The notes under the pieces were generated by a model. The model did not search any database and was not told the origin of the DNA. It saw only the letters and a program-made list of their open reading frames with translations. A stretch of 64,000 nt of DNA from Gnetum montanum. Its lineage: Eukaryota > Streptophyta > Gnetopsida > Gnetales > Gnetaceae. Positions 1 to 9,746 of this stretch are shown in pieces (position 1 is the first letter of the stretch; each line of letters opens with the position of its first letter). Where the stretch lies: the NCBI GenBank assembly GCA_015680685.1, contig MNCI01030945.1:351121-415120 (forward strand), read 5' to 3'. The translations under genes and the position numbers were made by a program.

Positions 1-1
1 A

Positions 2-1075
2 TTTCGGGACACCCATCAATTTGTCCAATCTTGCGAGCGCTGTCAACATGATGGGGGAATGACTACTAGAATGGAGGATCCACAACAATGGATTTAACCT
101 TTAGAACCATTCGACATTTGGGGAATAGACTTTATAGGGCCCATTATACCAATGTCCAATGGAAAAGCTTACATCATTGTTGTCGTAGACTATCTAATGA
201 AATGGGTTGAAGCAGCTGCTGTTACAGACTGCACATCATCTATAGCTGCATGATTTGTGCAAAAAAAAAAAATCATAAATAGGTTTGGTGTGCCACGTGT
301 ACTTATCTCGGATAATGGAACATACTTCACAGGTGTAACATTTCAGAAGTTAATGCAACGCTTAGGGGTTGAACATAAATTGACTACACCGTATCACCCC
401 CAAGCTAACGGACAAGCCGAGATCACTAACAGGGAGATCGCTAAAATATTAACAAGGATAATTAGCAAGTATAGGCAAGATTGGAGCACTAAATTGAATG
501 ATGCTCTTTGGGCATATCGCTCCACTTGGAAACTCCCTATAGGCTACTCTCCCTATGAGTTAGTGTACGGAAAACTTCCAAAGTTTTCGATTCAAACTGT
601 GCTTCGTACACTATCCATGGCTTGTGACCTCTACCTCGACCTTGATCTAGCAAAAAAACAAAGGTTGGAAACTTTAAACGTGCTAGAAGAAAATCAATTA
701 GCTGCCCTATCGTCAAATGAGTTGCACAAGGCATATAACAAGCAACATCATGACTTGAAAATTTGAAAGGTTAAGTATCAACCAGGAGATAAGGTCCTCT
801 ACTAGAACCCCACACATGTACCACAATGTACAAAATTTCAAACACTGTGGGAAGGACCTTACATTATTCATACAATATTTCCTTCAGGGGCCACGACCAT
901 ATACAAACTTGAGAGCCCTGATAAGAGATTACTAGTCAATGTGCAACAGACCAAACCCTTCCATGAACTTAGAACGGCCAGTGCACATAATACCTTTGAG
1001 AAGGGACGACCCCGCTCATTATTTCGAATCTCCTCCTTTCAACTCAGTCATGGGGGAGATGGCCACCTCTGCTGA
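2..1075 (+). pseudogene. Integrase relic of element 1
   Basis: One reading frame stays open over 1,074 bases apart from in-frame stops at 95 (TAA), 251 (TGA), 764 (TGA) and 803 (TAG). It starts inside the N-terminal zinc-binding region (CERC pair at about 41-55). The DDE core is visible: Asp in GIDFIGP, Asp in SDNGTYF, and Glu in NGQAEITNRE. A C-terminal GPY-type motif, LWEGPYII, follows at about 845-870. Integrase would insert the element cDNA in the nucleus. All three catalytic residues are kept, so only stops inactivate it. The natural stop appears to be at 1073-1075. No frameshift is needed, so this copy is better preserved than the integrases of elements 3 and 4. Confidence 0.9.
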
Positions 1076-3001
1076 TCAATTTAGGCCCTTTGTTCTTTTT
1101 GAATTTTTGTTTAACACATTTTTATTTCACAAATTTTTGTTTTACACATTCTTTCATCTTTTCTTATTTTTGTTTTACACCATTGTTCATATTTTTACTA
1201 TTTCCTTATTTTTTTGATTACTTTTATCCGTCATTTAATAAGTGCTCATGATGGTGGATTGAATTATATCATATTGATTACTAATGTTTGGTTTTTACCT
1301 TTGAATTATGATGCTGATATTAAGGTATGGTTCTTTTGGTAAAACAAGCAATGAGTCCACGTCGTCCATGCATCCATGAATTTCTATGGTCTCTCTTGGC
1401 TTGGAACTGTACATTCCCTTTCTTTAAATAATAGAACTATTAACAAATTGGTGATTGGGCATTTCTCAAACTAAGGAAGGACTCAAGGATTGAAAAGGGT
1501 GTGACTTCAAGTGGATTTGATGCATTTGTGCTAGCCATTCTCTTGGGTGCTTGAATGTTTCCTTCTTGGGTTTTCCTTACCATTTCAACGTTGCTTGGGT
1601 TTTCCTTACCATTTCAACGTTGCTCCATTATCGGGAAGCTGAGCTAATAAAGTATTTGGATGGTGTGGTTCTCACACAAAAAAAAATAAAAAAAATGACA
1701 ACAACAACAACATGGGAATTCAAAGCACACCCCTTAGACCAAATAAAAGGGCTACAAGCACTAGTTATGAAACTAGAAAGATATGTTACCCATGCCTAAA
1801 GGTTCCCTCTAACTAAGGCCCTTTCTCTCTTCCTACTTCTCCATCTCACTCTCCTCGGAATGGTAGTGACTCTTTGTGGAAGCATTCTTGTTGCTTCAGG
1901 TGGATGGATTAGTCAAGTGTGTTGATGCGAGGTCACTAGATGTGGTTTGTTTGAGTCTAGATTTGGGTTGAGTTCTACTCAGTCACATTAACCGTGAAAT
2001 ACACAAGGGACTTTACACAACCTTGTTCTTGGGATTCCATTCCATTCTCTTCTCTCCATATTTCTCCCCATTTTTCCACCTCATTGCTAGTTTTATCATT
2101 AGTCTATTTCTGGGTTGATGCTTTTTTTTTCTTTGGTGAATTCTTGTGGGTAAGTTTTTAACTCTTGCTTCCAAATGACATTCCTAGAGCCTACGAACTC
2201 TTTGGTTTGTGGGTTTGTCAGGGGATAAAAGACATGAGCTTGCTTTGGGGAGGACCCACTGGCATTCCTTTTTGGTGCACTTGTTAACTTCTTTTTCTTA
2301 AACATTTCTTGCAAGCAATCATTTCTTGTTTCATCCCCATCCATGACATCCATTTTATTGGCGTTGCCGTTGTTATTTTTTCCCATTTTTCTTGTTTCTC
2401 ATAATTTTCCATCTTATAGCTACCGAAGGTTCACTCTTAGTAGTGGGGGTCCTAGCACAAATTTTTCAATTTTCTTCATTTTACTATTTTCCTAACCCCT
2501 ACACCTTGGGTAGTCACCTGTGATAAATCTTCGAACTAGTTTTTTCCATAACCACAACTCAGCCAATGTGCTTCATCTCGAGGCAAGGTATCAATTGCAT
2601 TGTGGTTTATCTATCCTTGCTCAATTGTAATTGTGTTGTGTGTGTAGATGACGATCATACAAATAATGGACTAGGCTTGGAGGAAGCACTCAGGATGGAT
2701 CGGAACTGGAGCATTTACGAAAGGGGCAAGTCTAGTGGTATGGCTATGGATAAATAACAAAAGGCGCAATCTTAGCATTGGCGGCAACATGCTTCATTTT
2801 CTTTCTCTCTCTTTCTCTACAAGTTGCCAAATAAAGTCTTGGATGTCATTGATGTACGAGTGTTCACCACAATGTTGTAATATGCTTATTGATTCGTCCA
2901 CTAGGCACATTGATTCTGTTATCCATCAGTTGTCAATTAGTCAATAATCCCATACCTTTCCAATATTTTGTAAGGAACTTGAGGACGAGTTTTCATTCAA
3001 T
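1076..3001 (+). other. Non-coding 3' region of element 1
   Basis: About 1.9 kb lie between the integrase stop and the polypurine tract. I find no coding domain. It opens with a T-rich stretch (about 1095-1215), and around 1350-1440 it matches in reverse orientation the 3' regions of elements 3 (about 11340) and 4 (about 21800). In Athila-type elements this is where an env-like frame sometimes sits. None is recognisable here. The short open frames in it have no family features. Confidence 0.6.
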
Positions 3002-3011
3002 CGTGGGGGTA
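3002..3011 (+). other. Polypurine tract of element 1
   Basis: CGTGGGGGTA lies directly before the TGATGA start of the 3' LTR. The same block (CATGGGGGTA on the minus strand) precedes the 3' LTR of element 3 at 9737-9746. The polypurine tract primes plus-strand DNA synthesis, and its position sets the first base of the LTR. Confidence 0.75.
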
Positions 3012-3021
3012 TGATGAGAGC

Positions 3022-3255
3022 GGTTACTCTAATAATTAGAGTGGTAATTATTAGAGCGATTACTCTAATAATTAGAGTGGTTATTATTAGGGCAGTTACT
3101 CTAATAATTAGAATGGTAATTATTAGAGCGGTTCCTCTAATTATTAGAGTGGTTATTATTAGAGAAGTTACTCTAATTATTAGAGTGGTTATTATTAGAG
3201 GGGTAGTTTCTCTAAAATTAGAGTGGCAATTTTTGTAATTATTAGAGTAGTTGCT
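3022..3255 (+). repeat. 36-bp palindromic tandem array in U3
   Basis: Five 36-bp units run from 3022 to 3201, followed by a degenerate sixth to about 3255. Each unit contains an odd palindrome with 7-base arms, CTCTAAT and ATTAGAG around one A or T, and then a second partial copy of the same arm. Because the array reads alike on both strands, it yields spurious open frames rich in Leu-Ile-Ile-Arg on both strands. Its place just upstream of the TATA box suggests an enhancer-like role, which is inference. Confidence 0.85.
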
Positions 3256-3262
3256 CCCAAGC

Positions 3263-3272
3263 CTATAAATAC
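3263..3272 (+). promoter_or_regulatory. LTR TATA box, element 1
   Basis: CTATAAATAC lies 8-10 bases after the end of the U3 array. The same box is found at the equivalent place in the LTRs of elements 3 and 7. It would position the start of the genomic transcript, at the U3/R boundary some tens of bases downstream. Confidence 0.7.
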
Positions 3273-4012
3273 AGTGCCCAGGCACACAATAGGGGGAGTC
3301 AAAAAAGAAGAAAAAGAAAAGAAGAAGAATTCAGAGGAGGAAGTCTTTTAGGAGTCAAGTAGTGAAACCCTAGCCAAGTGCCCGCAGCAAGAGGTCTAAG
3401 TGTGGACGAATCTTTATTCGAGCATTGTGTACTTGAGCATACCTTATGTACGGCAATAAAGACGAGCTCTTGGATTCATCCTTGCAGCACTTGAAATTTG
3501 TTTTCTTACTCATTTCCTTTATTTTATTTTCTTCTGCATTTATTTTATTTTATTTTATGCACTCTACATTTCTGTTATTAGCACACATAGTACGATCACT
3601 TCGAGCATGCGTGTAACACTTGGTAACCCAGTAACGATTAGCATTTGGTAATCCCAGTAGTGTTGCGCTGGTTTAGGATGTGTACGGCAAGTGAGAATGG
3701 ATATTGGTGTTAAGATTAGTTTAAAGCCTATTTAATCAGTAGTTAAGTTAAATTAGTCATTTAGTTATCTCTCTCTCTCCTCCCTTATTAGCAGCAAGAC
3801 ATTAAAAAGATAAAAGTTATAAAAATCATGTACCTCAAGCTTACTTAACCATAAAACTATGACAATACAAGTAAGTTTGGGAAGACAACGATTGATTAAC
3901 CCTGAGTGTTCCATTAGGGCACGTAAGCACTTAGTCCTTGGAGTTCGATTGGATCGCACGTGAAATGCTCATATTTGTATGGTTGAGTGTAGGGGTACCT
4001 CGTCACTCATCA

Positions 4013-5441
4013 GATGTGTTTTAATATTTTTCAAAGATTATGCTCTATGAATTTATTTATCTCTTCTTGACTGATCAATAATAAGGTAAGACTATGATGG
4101 GTAGTATTGAGTTATACAGTTCTAATTTGACTGTGTCTTAAAGGTAAATATTGTTAAAAAAAAGTTTTGAGTTCCAACACCCCTCCCTCTTCTCTTGACT
4201 AATTACGATCTTTCATTTTAAATTCAAGTGCATCTAATCTTTGCTGGTCTTCATCATATTTGGGTTTTTTTCTTCATATTTCCCTTGTAACAATTTCCCC
4301 TCATTAAGCTTACATTATAAGATATGGCTAATTTTTGTAATTAGATACCAAGATAGCCAAAGTATGGTTATGAAAAGTTCAAAGCTAAAAAGATGAAATG
4401 TGGCAAATGGTCAAAATGGAAATATTTCCATTTCCGATAATGAACAGAGGACATCCATAACCTACCAGTTCCCCATGTCATATTAGCTTTGAAAACATAA
4501 ATATCAGATGTCTAGCTTAGGCCATTCGATTAAAAGAAAAAAATCTAAAATCATGAACCCAAAAACCCAACACACACACACCAACCCACAAAATTTCATT
4601 CAAAAACCCTAATCGATTTAATTAAAGGTTTTGAAAGTAACAAAATGGTTAATTTCCAATGTGTTTTTAGAGGGAGGATGTGGTTTTATCTGGATAATGC
4701 ATGGAGGAACCAGATGACGTGCACCCACATAGGTTATTGGTGGTGGGTGAGAGTCTACGGGAGTCAACTCTTGTATTGTGTAATGTTCTCGAATGCATAA
4801 ATCGTGGATCTGAATCTTGGATAATACCTTTTTTTCTTATACATTCTCAATTTTGATTTTGATATCTTTCTATAAGTTGATGGAAGAAGGGGGGGTGTGT
4901 GTTGGGGAACCTAGGATGTTAATTTATGGTTTAGGGTTTAGGGAACCTAGGAACATATGAATTTCTTAATTAAATGATTAATGATAAAATGGTTACAATG
5001 GTTAAATTCAAATGATATTATTTTGTGTCTTGCTGAAAATTATAAAATATTATTATGTAATTGAACAAATTTGAAATTATTAATTTATCTACTTTTGTGG
5101 TCATTTCTTTGGTTTACAAATGTGTAAATGATCCTAATTAGATATTTCTTTTGAGGTTAAATTTGAAAAAAAAGTTTGATTTTTTTAATCTAACAAATCT
5201 TGCATAGATATTTTACTATGGTTATTTCTTTTTCAAATTATCTCTTAATTCTTAAAATTAATGTTGATTGACTTGTTTCAGAGCTAGATCTAGGCACCGT
5301 TGATTTTGTTTTAATTTTATAGGTTAATGTTAGTTTGATTGTTATTGAAAGAAAGCCATCTGTGCATTTTCTTCTTTCAACTAGCTTTCTTTTTTGGGGG
5401 CTTCAGGTGTTAGCTCTTGCTTCCTATAAATGGGTATTACA
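4013..5441. other. Flank between element 1 and element 2; holds the 5' LTR end of element 2
   Basis: I see no coding domain in this AT-rich stretch. The last bases (ending ATTACA at 5441) should be the 3' end of the 5' LTR of element 2, because a primer site starts three bases later. I could not match this stretch to the sequence after 20132, where the 3' LTR should begin, so the LTR start is unplaced. A two-unit telomere-like TTTAGGG motif occurs near 4930 and is too short to mean anything. Confidence 0.45.
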
Positions 5442-5444
5442 TTT

Positions 5445-5458
5445 TGGTATCAGAGAGC
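5445..5458 (+). other. Primer binding site of element 2 (initiator-Met type)
   Basis: TGGTATCAGAGAGC starts three bases after the presumed LTR end at 5441. The first ten bases are the usual chromovirus primer site complementary to the 3' end of initiator tRNA-Met, with two extra bases (AG) in the next positions. It would prime minus-strand DNA synthesis. Confidence 0.75.
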
Positions 5459-5864
5459 TAGGTTTGGCTCTCTTTTACATTCCTTGAAACCTCTTATGAA
5501 GTCTAAATTTGTGCATTTTTTAATGTGGTGTTGGTTTGTCTTTCATATGCCTAAATTTAGAAGAAATGACTTTAGTGTTGATTTGGAATACTTTATCATG
5601 TCAACTAAAGCATAGAATTCAAAGTGTGTACAAGCCTTTAAACAGGAATTGCAATGAAGAATTACATGAGAAATAAGTGTGGTGCCAATTCTAGCAAGTA
5701 AGAGAATGAACCTCCTCAACATTGGCAAGAGGCCTTTGCAACACTTGCTCATTCTATCAGCTTGCTTACTACAACTATACAGTAAAATATATAGCCAACA
5801 ATACAAAATCATGAGGGAAATGAGGTAGGATAGTATCAAAATGAGGGAAGTAATGGGACTATCA

Positions 5865-6690
5865 AGTTGTAAGAATTTTTGAAGTGCAAGCCACCATCAT
5901 TTGATGGAGTTTCAATTGGAGAGTAAGCTAAATCTTGGTTGTTCAGGATGATTGATTTATTCGACTGTTACATACAAATGTCAAAGAAAGAGTTCTTCTT
6001 GCAACTCATGTTTTGCTAGGTGATGTTGCCAATTAGTGGAGAACTGAAAAAGTAAAAATTCATAATGAAGGTGTTGAATGGAATGAATTTGTATAATTAT
6101 TCAGAACAAGATATATTTCAAAAGCACATGTGGAACAAAAAAGATGGGAATACTTGCACCTACAGCAAGGGTCCAAGAAGGTCACTAAATATGAATGTGA
6201 GTTTGTTAATTTAATTATGTATACACTAGAAATTCTTATTTACATGAGAATCAACAACTTTATTAATGTCTTGCATCCTTCAGCTCAAGAAAAAGTTAAT
6301 TTGTTCGAGTTGGATAACTTATTAGTAGTTATTGATAAAGCTAAACTTATGAAAGTTGAGTTCATTAGGAAGAATGAGTTGCTATGAATGAACCAAAAAG
6401 GAACTGATGCCATGGGAAAATCACAAAGGAAGGAAAAACTTAACAGTAAAAATTTTGATAAATCCACCATAGGATCTCAAAAATCTAGGCAGCAATTTAA
6501 AGTACCAAGAAGTTAAGGATTAGATGGAAAATGATTTAATGAAAGAAATAAAATGAGAATGATACAACATGAAGGATCAACCCTTAGAGGGCCAAGGAAG
6601 GGTTGTTGGACATGTGGAGGAGCCCATTTTCAAGCTCAATGCCCACAAACAAAGGCTCTTGAAGGAAAATGATGGACATCTCCAACCACT
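5865..6690 (+). pseudogene. Gag relic of element 2
   Basis: Frames from about 5875 read PPSFDGVSIGE, a Gag-type opening, then through stops and shifts to an open stretch at 6130-6387 with EQKRWEYLHLQQGSKKVTKY. This matches the chromovirus Gag pattern of a basic helix followed by LxQGxxxVxxYE. A zinc knuckle, CWTCGGAHFQAQC, is encoded at about 6607-6645 and has CX2CX3HX4C spacing. Gag would form the virus-like particle in the cytoplasm and package RNA. Several stops are present, so no product is expected. Confidence 0.7.
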
Positions 6691-6699
6691 AGCTAGCAA

Positions 6700-7160
6700 G
6701 CTTCTTAGTAATTATATGTTGCAGCAAATGTTCCAATAAGAGTGCAATATCAAGCATTAGTGCAAGAAATAATAGGTATCATTCATTATTAGTTTGTTAC
6801 CATTCTTTTTGACAATGGATCAAAAAATTCATTCTTTAGTTAAAAGATTAGGGAGTAAAATTCATCTCTTACCATATATGGGAAAAGTGGAATTTGCTTT
6901 AGGTGACCATAAAGCCTTAGAATGTTTTATGCCTAGTTGTGAGATAAAAATCCTAAATTAGCCTTATGTTATGGAGTTCCTTGTTATGAATTTGGGATCA
7001 TACAATGTGGTTTTGGGTATGGATTGGTTGGTGAAAAATAAGGCAAACATTAATTGTGGACATAATTGCATAGAAATTAACAATGGAGAAATAAACCAGA
7101 AAATTTTTTGTCAACCTTGGGATTGCTCAATAAACATTATTTTTGCAAAAAAATGATGTA
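6700..7160 (+). pseudogene. Aspartic protease relic of element 2
   Basis: Near 6807-6830 the frame reads ILFDNGSKNSF, at the place of the D[ST]GA active site, with Asn after the catalytic Asp. The second hallmark is in the frame at 6971-7156: LGSYNVVLGMDWL, the typical LGxDWL strand that ends chromovirus proteases. The two parts are in different frames with stops between. The enzyme would have cut the Gag-Pol polyprotein. Confidence 0.65.
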
Positions 7161-7239
7161 ATAAATGTAAATAGCAAAAGCAACAATTTTGATCAGATTG
7201 TATGCAACTAATAGTGATAATGATTGCCAACAGGAGAAA

Positions 7240-8160
7240 ACACTATCGGGCTATCTAGTTGTAGATGAATTCAAAATGTGTCTATTGATAAGTTATCAGG
7301 TATGCCACCAAAGAGAAAGGTAGAGTTTGGGATTGAAATTCTTCCAGGGAATGCTCCAACTTCAAAGGCATCATATAGAATGTCACTAGCTGAGATGCAT
7401 GAGTTAAAAACCCAACTTGAAGAACTATTGAAGAAGGGATTCAATAAGCCTAGAATGTCACCATGGGGAGCACCAATTCTATTCATCAAGAAGAAAGATG
7501 GAACCTTGTGCCTATGCATTGATTATTGACAACTAAACAAGGTAACTATTAAGAATAAATATCCTCTTCCAAGGATTGATGACCTGTTTGATTAGCTCAA
7601 ATAGGAAAAGTTATTATCAAAAATTTATTTAAAGTCAGGATATTACCAACTAAGAATCAAAGAAGAAGAAATTTCAAAAATAGCCTTTTGAATAAGGTAT
7701 GGACATTATGAATTCACTATTATGCCTTTTGGTCTAACTAATGCTCTAGATGCCTTTATGAGCATGATGAATCAGATTTTTTAGTCATTTTTGGACCAAT
7801 TTGTATTAGTTTCATAGATGACATTTTAATATATTTTAAGAAAATTGAGGAACATGAGCAACACCTAAGGATGACCCTACAAATCCTTAGGATACATAAG
7901 TTCTATGCAAGTAAGAGCAAGTATGCATTTTTGCAATTTGAGTCTTATTAGACAAAGGGTTAGAAGTTGATCCAGATAAAATTGATGTAAGAATTAGTTG
8001 GCCTCAACCTGAGAATGCTATAGAGGTCAGAAGTTTTTAGGGATTAACAAGCTACTGCTGTAGGTTTGTAAAAGATTTTTCAAAAATTTTAGCCCCTTTG
8101 ATGTCATTGCTAAAGAAGATTAATTAATTTCAATGGTTAGAGAAATGTACTTTGGCTTTC
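7240..8160 (+). pseudogene. Reverse transcriptase relic of element 2
   Basis: An open stretch at 7278-7529 holds the fingers region: [18 protein letters not shown], then ILFIKKKDG. The next codon block reads DY-stop-QLN, with TGA replacing the usual Arg CGA. Downstream are [21 protein letters not shown] and the catalytic box as VFIDDIL near 7805-7830. The Asp pair is intact. A thumb-like region (SKSKYAF, then SWPQP) runs to about 8110. Several TAG codons stand where Gln is conserved, for example in the DQL position. The family and order are clear; the gene is dead. Confidence 0.8.
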
Positions 8161-8616
8161 CAAAAGTTAAAAGAATTGTTAAAATTAGCTCTTATATTAA
8201 TTATGCCATTAGAAAATGTTTAGTTTGATGTATATACAAATGCCTCCGGTGAGGGATTAGGTTGTGTTTTAACACAACAAAATTAGGTAATTTCCTATGG
8301 ATCAACATAATTAAAACCTCATGAACACAATTACCCAATGCATGATTCGGAATTTGTAGCAATGGGCCATGCTTTGCAAATATGGAGACATTATTTGTAT
8401 GGAAAGAAATTTAGAGTATGGTCAAATCATCAAAGTTTGAAGTACATTTTCACCTAGCCCAATTTAAACATGAGGCAAAGACATTGGTTAGAATTCTTGT
8501 GTGATTATGATTTTGAGCTCCTTTATCATGAGGGTAGGGGAAACAAGGTGGTAGATGCTCTCAACCGAAGAAGGTATGTTAAGGAAACCTTTTTACTTTA
8601 GAGTACAATTGCTAAT
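8160..8616 (+). pseudogene. RNase H relic of element 2
   Basis: Reads FDVYTNASGEGLGCVLTQ, where the first residues match the catalytic strand with the Asp of DAS changed to Asn. It continues with PHEHNYPMHDSEFVAMGHAL (conserved Glu), then LKYIFT and the C-terminal ALNRRR block, where chromoviruses usually have ADALSRR. It would degrade RNA in RNA-DNA hybrids during reverse transcription. Stops at several TAG codons. Confidence 0.75.
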
Positions 8617-8863
8617 ATGATTAGAAAGGGATTGGAAAATGATAAGTTCTTTGTTGAGAAATTTGAAAAGAAGAACCTAGGTCAACTTGAAAATGGATTT
8701 AAAATTACTATTAATGGTTTGCTACTTTTCCAAAATTGTTTATATGTTTTAGCCAATGTAGAACTTAGCAAATTGGTAATGCAAGAACACCATGAAACAA
8801 TTTATACAAGCCATCCAGGGGAAACAACAATGCTACATGAAATCAAAAAACAATTTTGATGGC
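8617..8863 (+). pseudogene. Integrase of element 2, part 1 (zinc region, cut by element 3)
   Basis: An open frame from 8617 ends in a TGA at 8857-8859 where TGG-like sequence (KKQFxWP) is expected. The His pair of the HHCC zinc region is visible in EHHETIYTSHPG. The reading is interrupted at 8863 by the left end of element 3 and continues at 18934. The Cys pair of the same zinc finger lies on the other side of the insertion. Confidence 0.8.
8859..8863. other. Target site duplication of element 3, left
   Basis: ATGGC directly precedes the TGATGA end of the left LTR and matches 18929-18933 exactly. In element 2 it belongs to the integrase codons for Trp-Pro. Confidence 0.93.
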
Positions 8864-9736
8864 TGATGAGTAGCAAAGTACCCCTATGCCTAACCATACA
8901 AATCATAGGTGTTCACATGCGATCTGATTGAATTTCACAAACTTTAATTACCAAGTATGCTAGAGCTAAAGGGTGAGTTCGTGTTGTCCATTCGTTGTCT
9001 TCCTATCCTCACTTGTGAAATGCAAGTGTATTGTTAAGTGTGATTGAGGCATATGATTTTGATGATTTTATGTTTTATCAATTTGATTACCTAAAAAAAA
9101 TAATGAAAGTGAAAGTAATTAAATGCTAAGTGAACTATTGTCTAATTTAACCTAACACAAGTAACCATCCCCACTTCCCAGACACATCCTGAACTTCATG
9201 TAAACACTACTGGGTTGTCAAACGCTAACAATTTTTGAGCTACCAAGTGTCACATGTATGTTCAAAGAGGTCATGCTTGTGTATTTTAATTAGTTTCTTA
9301 ATTAATCAAAATTAATTGCTGAATGAATAACATTAAATGTGAACCATATGAAATCATGATATATAAAAGCATAAAGAAAGAAAGTCTCAAGTGCTGCAAG
9401 GATGAATCAAAGAGCTCATCTTTATTGCCAAAACACAATGGTGTGCTTAGGTACATCAATTCTTGAATAAAGATATGATTACACTTAGACGTCCTGCTGT
9501 GGGCACTTGGAAAATATTTTAACTCTCAAATGAACAAACTGTAAGAATTTCGCTACTTGAGTTCAAAAACTACCCCCTAAATCATGTGCCCAAGAATGTA
9601 TTTATAGGCCTAGGAGTACCTCACGATATCACATGCTCGATATCACATCTTGGGCCATGATATCGCATACTCAATATCATGTACCTGATATTGTGGCCAC
9701 TTCGATATTAGAGCTTATGTAAAACATGATTCATCA
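8864..9736 (-). repeat. 3' LTR of element 3 (873 bp)
   Basis: On the minus strand it starts TGATGAATCATG at 9736 and ends CTCATCA at 8864. U3 (about 9610-9720) is a cluster of GATATC-centred palindromes. A TATA box (CTATAAATAC) lies at 9598-9607, followed by an AATAAA signal in R. It pairs with 18056-18928, with identical length and many transition differences. Confidence 0.92.
9598..9607 (-). promoter_or_regulatory. TATA box in 3' LTR of element 3
   Basis: CTATAAATAC on the minus strand directly follows the GATATC palindrome cluster of U3. The 5' LTR has the same box at 18790-18799, where it would drive the genomic transcript. Confidence 0.7.
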
Positions 9737-9746
9737 TACCCCCATG
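9737..9746 (-). other. Polypurine tract of element 3
   Basis: CATGGGGGTA on the minus strand directly abuts the 3' LTR. It differs by one base from the tract of element 1. Confidence 0.8.

Larger units (their letters stand above)
1..4012 (+). mobile_element. Element 1: Athila-like Ty3/gypsy retrotransposon, 3' part
   Basis: This is the 3' portion of an LTR retrotransposon whose 5' half lies outside the window. In order it shows an integrase relic, a long non-coding 3' region, a polypurine tract and a 3' LTR. The integrase C-terminal half has the Athila-type pattern NREI, then DALWAYR, then PIGYSPYELVYGK. The LTR shares its R/U5 half with the LTR at 59827-60667, which places it in the same family as elements 3 and 7. 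The base after the LTR end is 4013; the 5' target duplication cannot be seen. The Athila assignment is family knowledge applied to motifs read by eye. Confidence 0.85.
3012..4012 (+). repeat. 3' LTR of element 1 (1,001 bp)
   Basis: The LTR begins TGATGA after the polypurine tract and ends CTCATCA, the same ends as the LTRs of elements 3 and 7. U3 is made almost entirely of a 36-bp palindromic tandem array. A TATA box (CTATAAATAC, 3263-3272) follows, then an AATAAA signal at 3455-3460 in the R/U5 part. From about 3595 to the end it aligns closely with 60246-60667 in element 7. The U3 halves are unrelated, so this LTR is a mosaic relative to its relatives. Confidence 0.85.

Noticed and set aside
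2941-3285. Open frames of 75 and 114 codons on both strands with Leu-Ile-Ile-Arg repeats
   Set aside because: They are translations of the 36-bp palindromic U3 array, which reads alike on both strands. No start context or family signature.
4925-4950. Telomere-like TTTAGGG
   Set aside because: Only two units; not an interstitial telomere tract.
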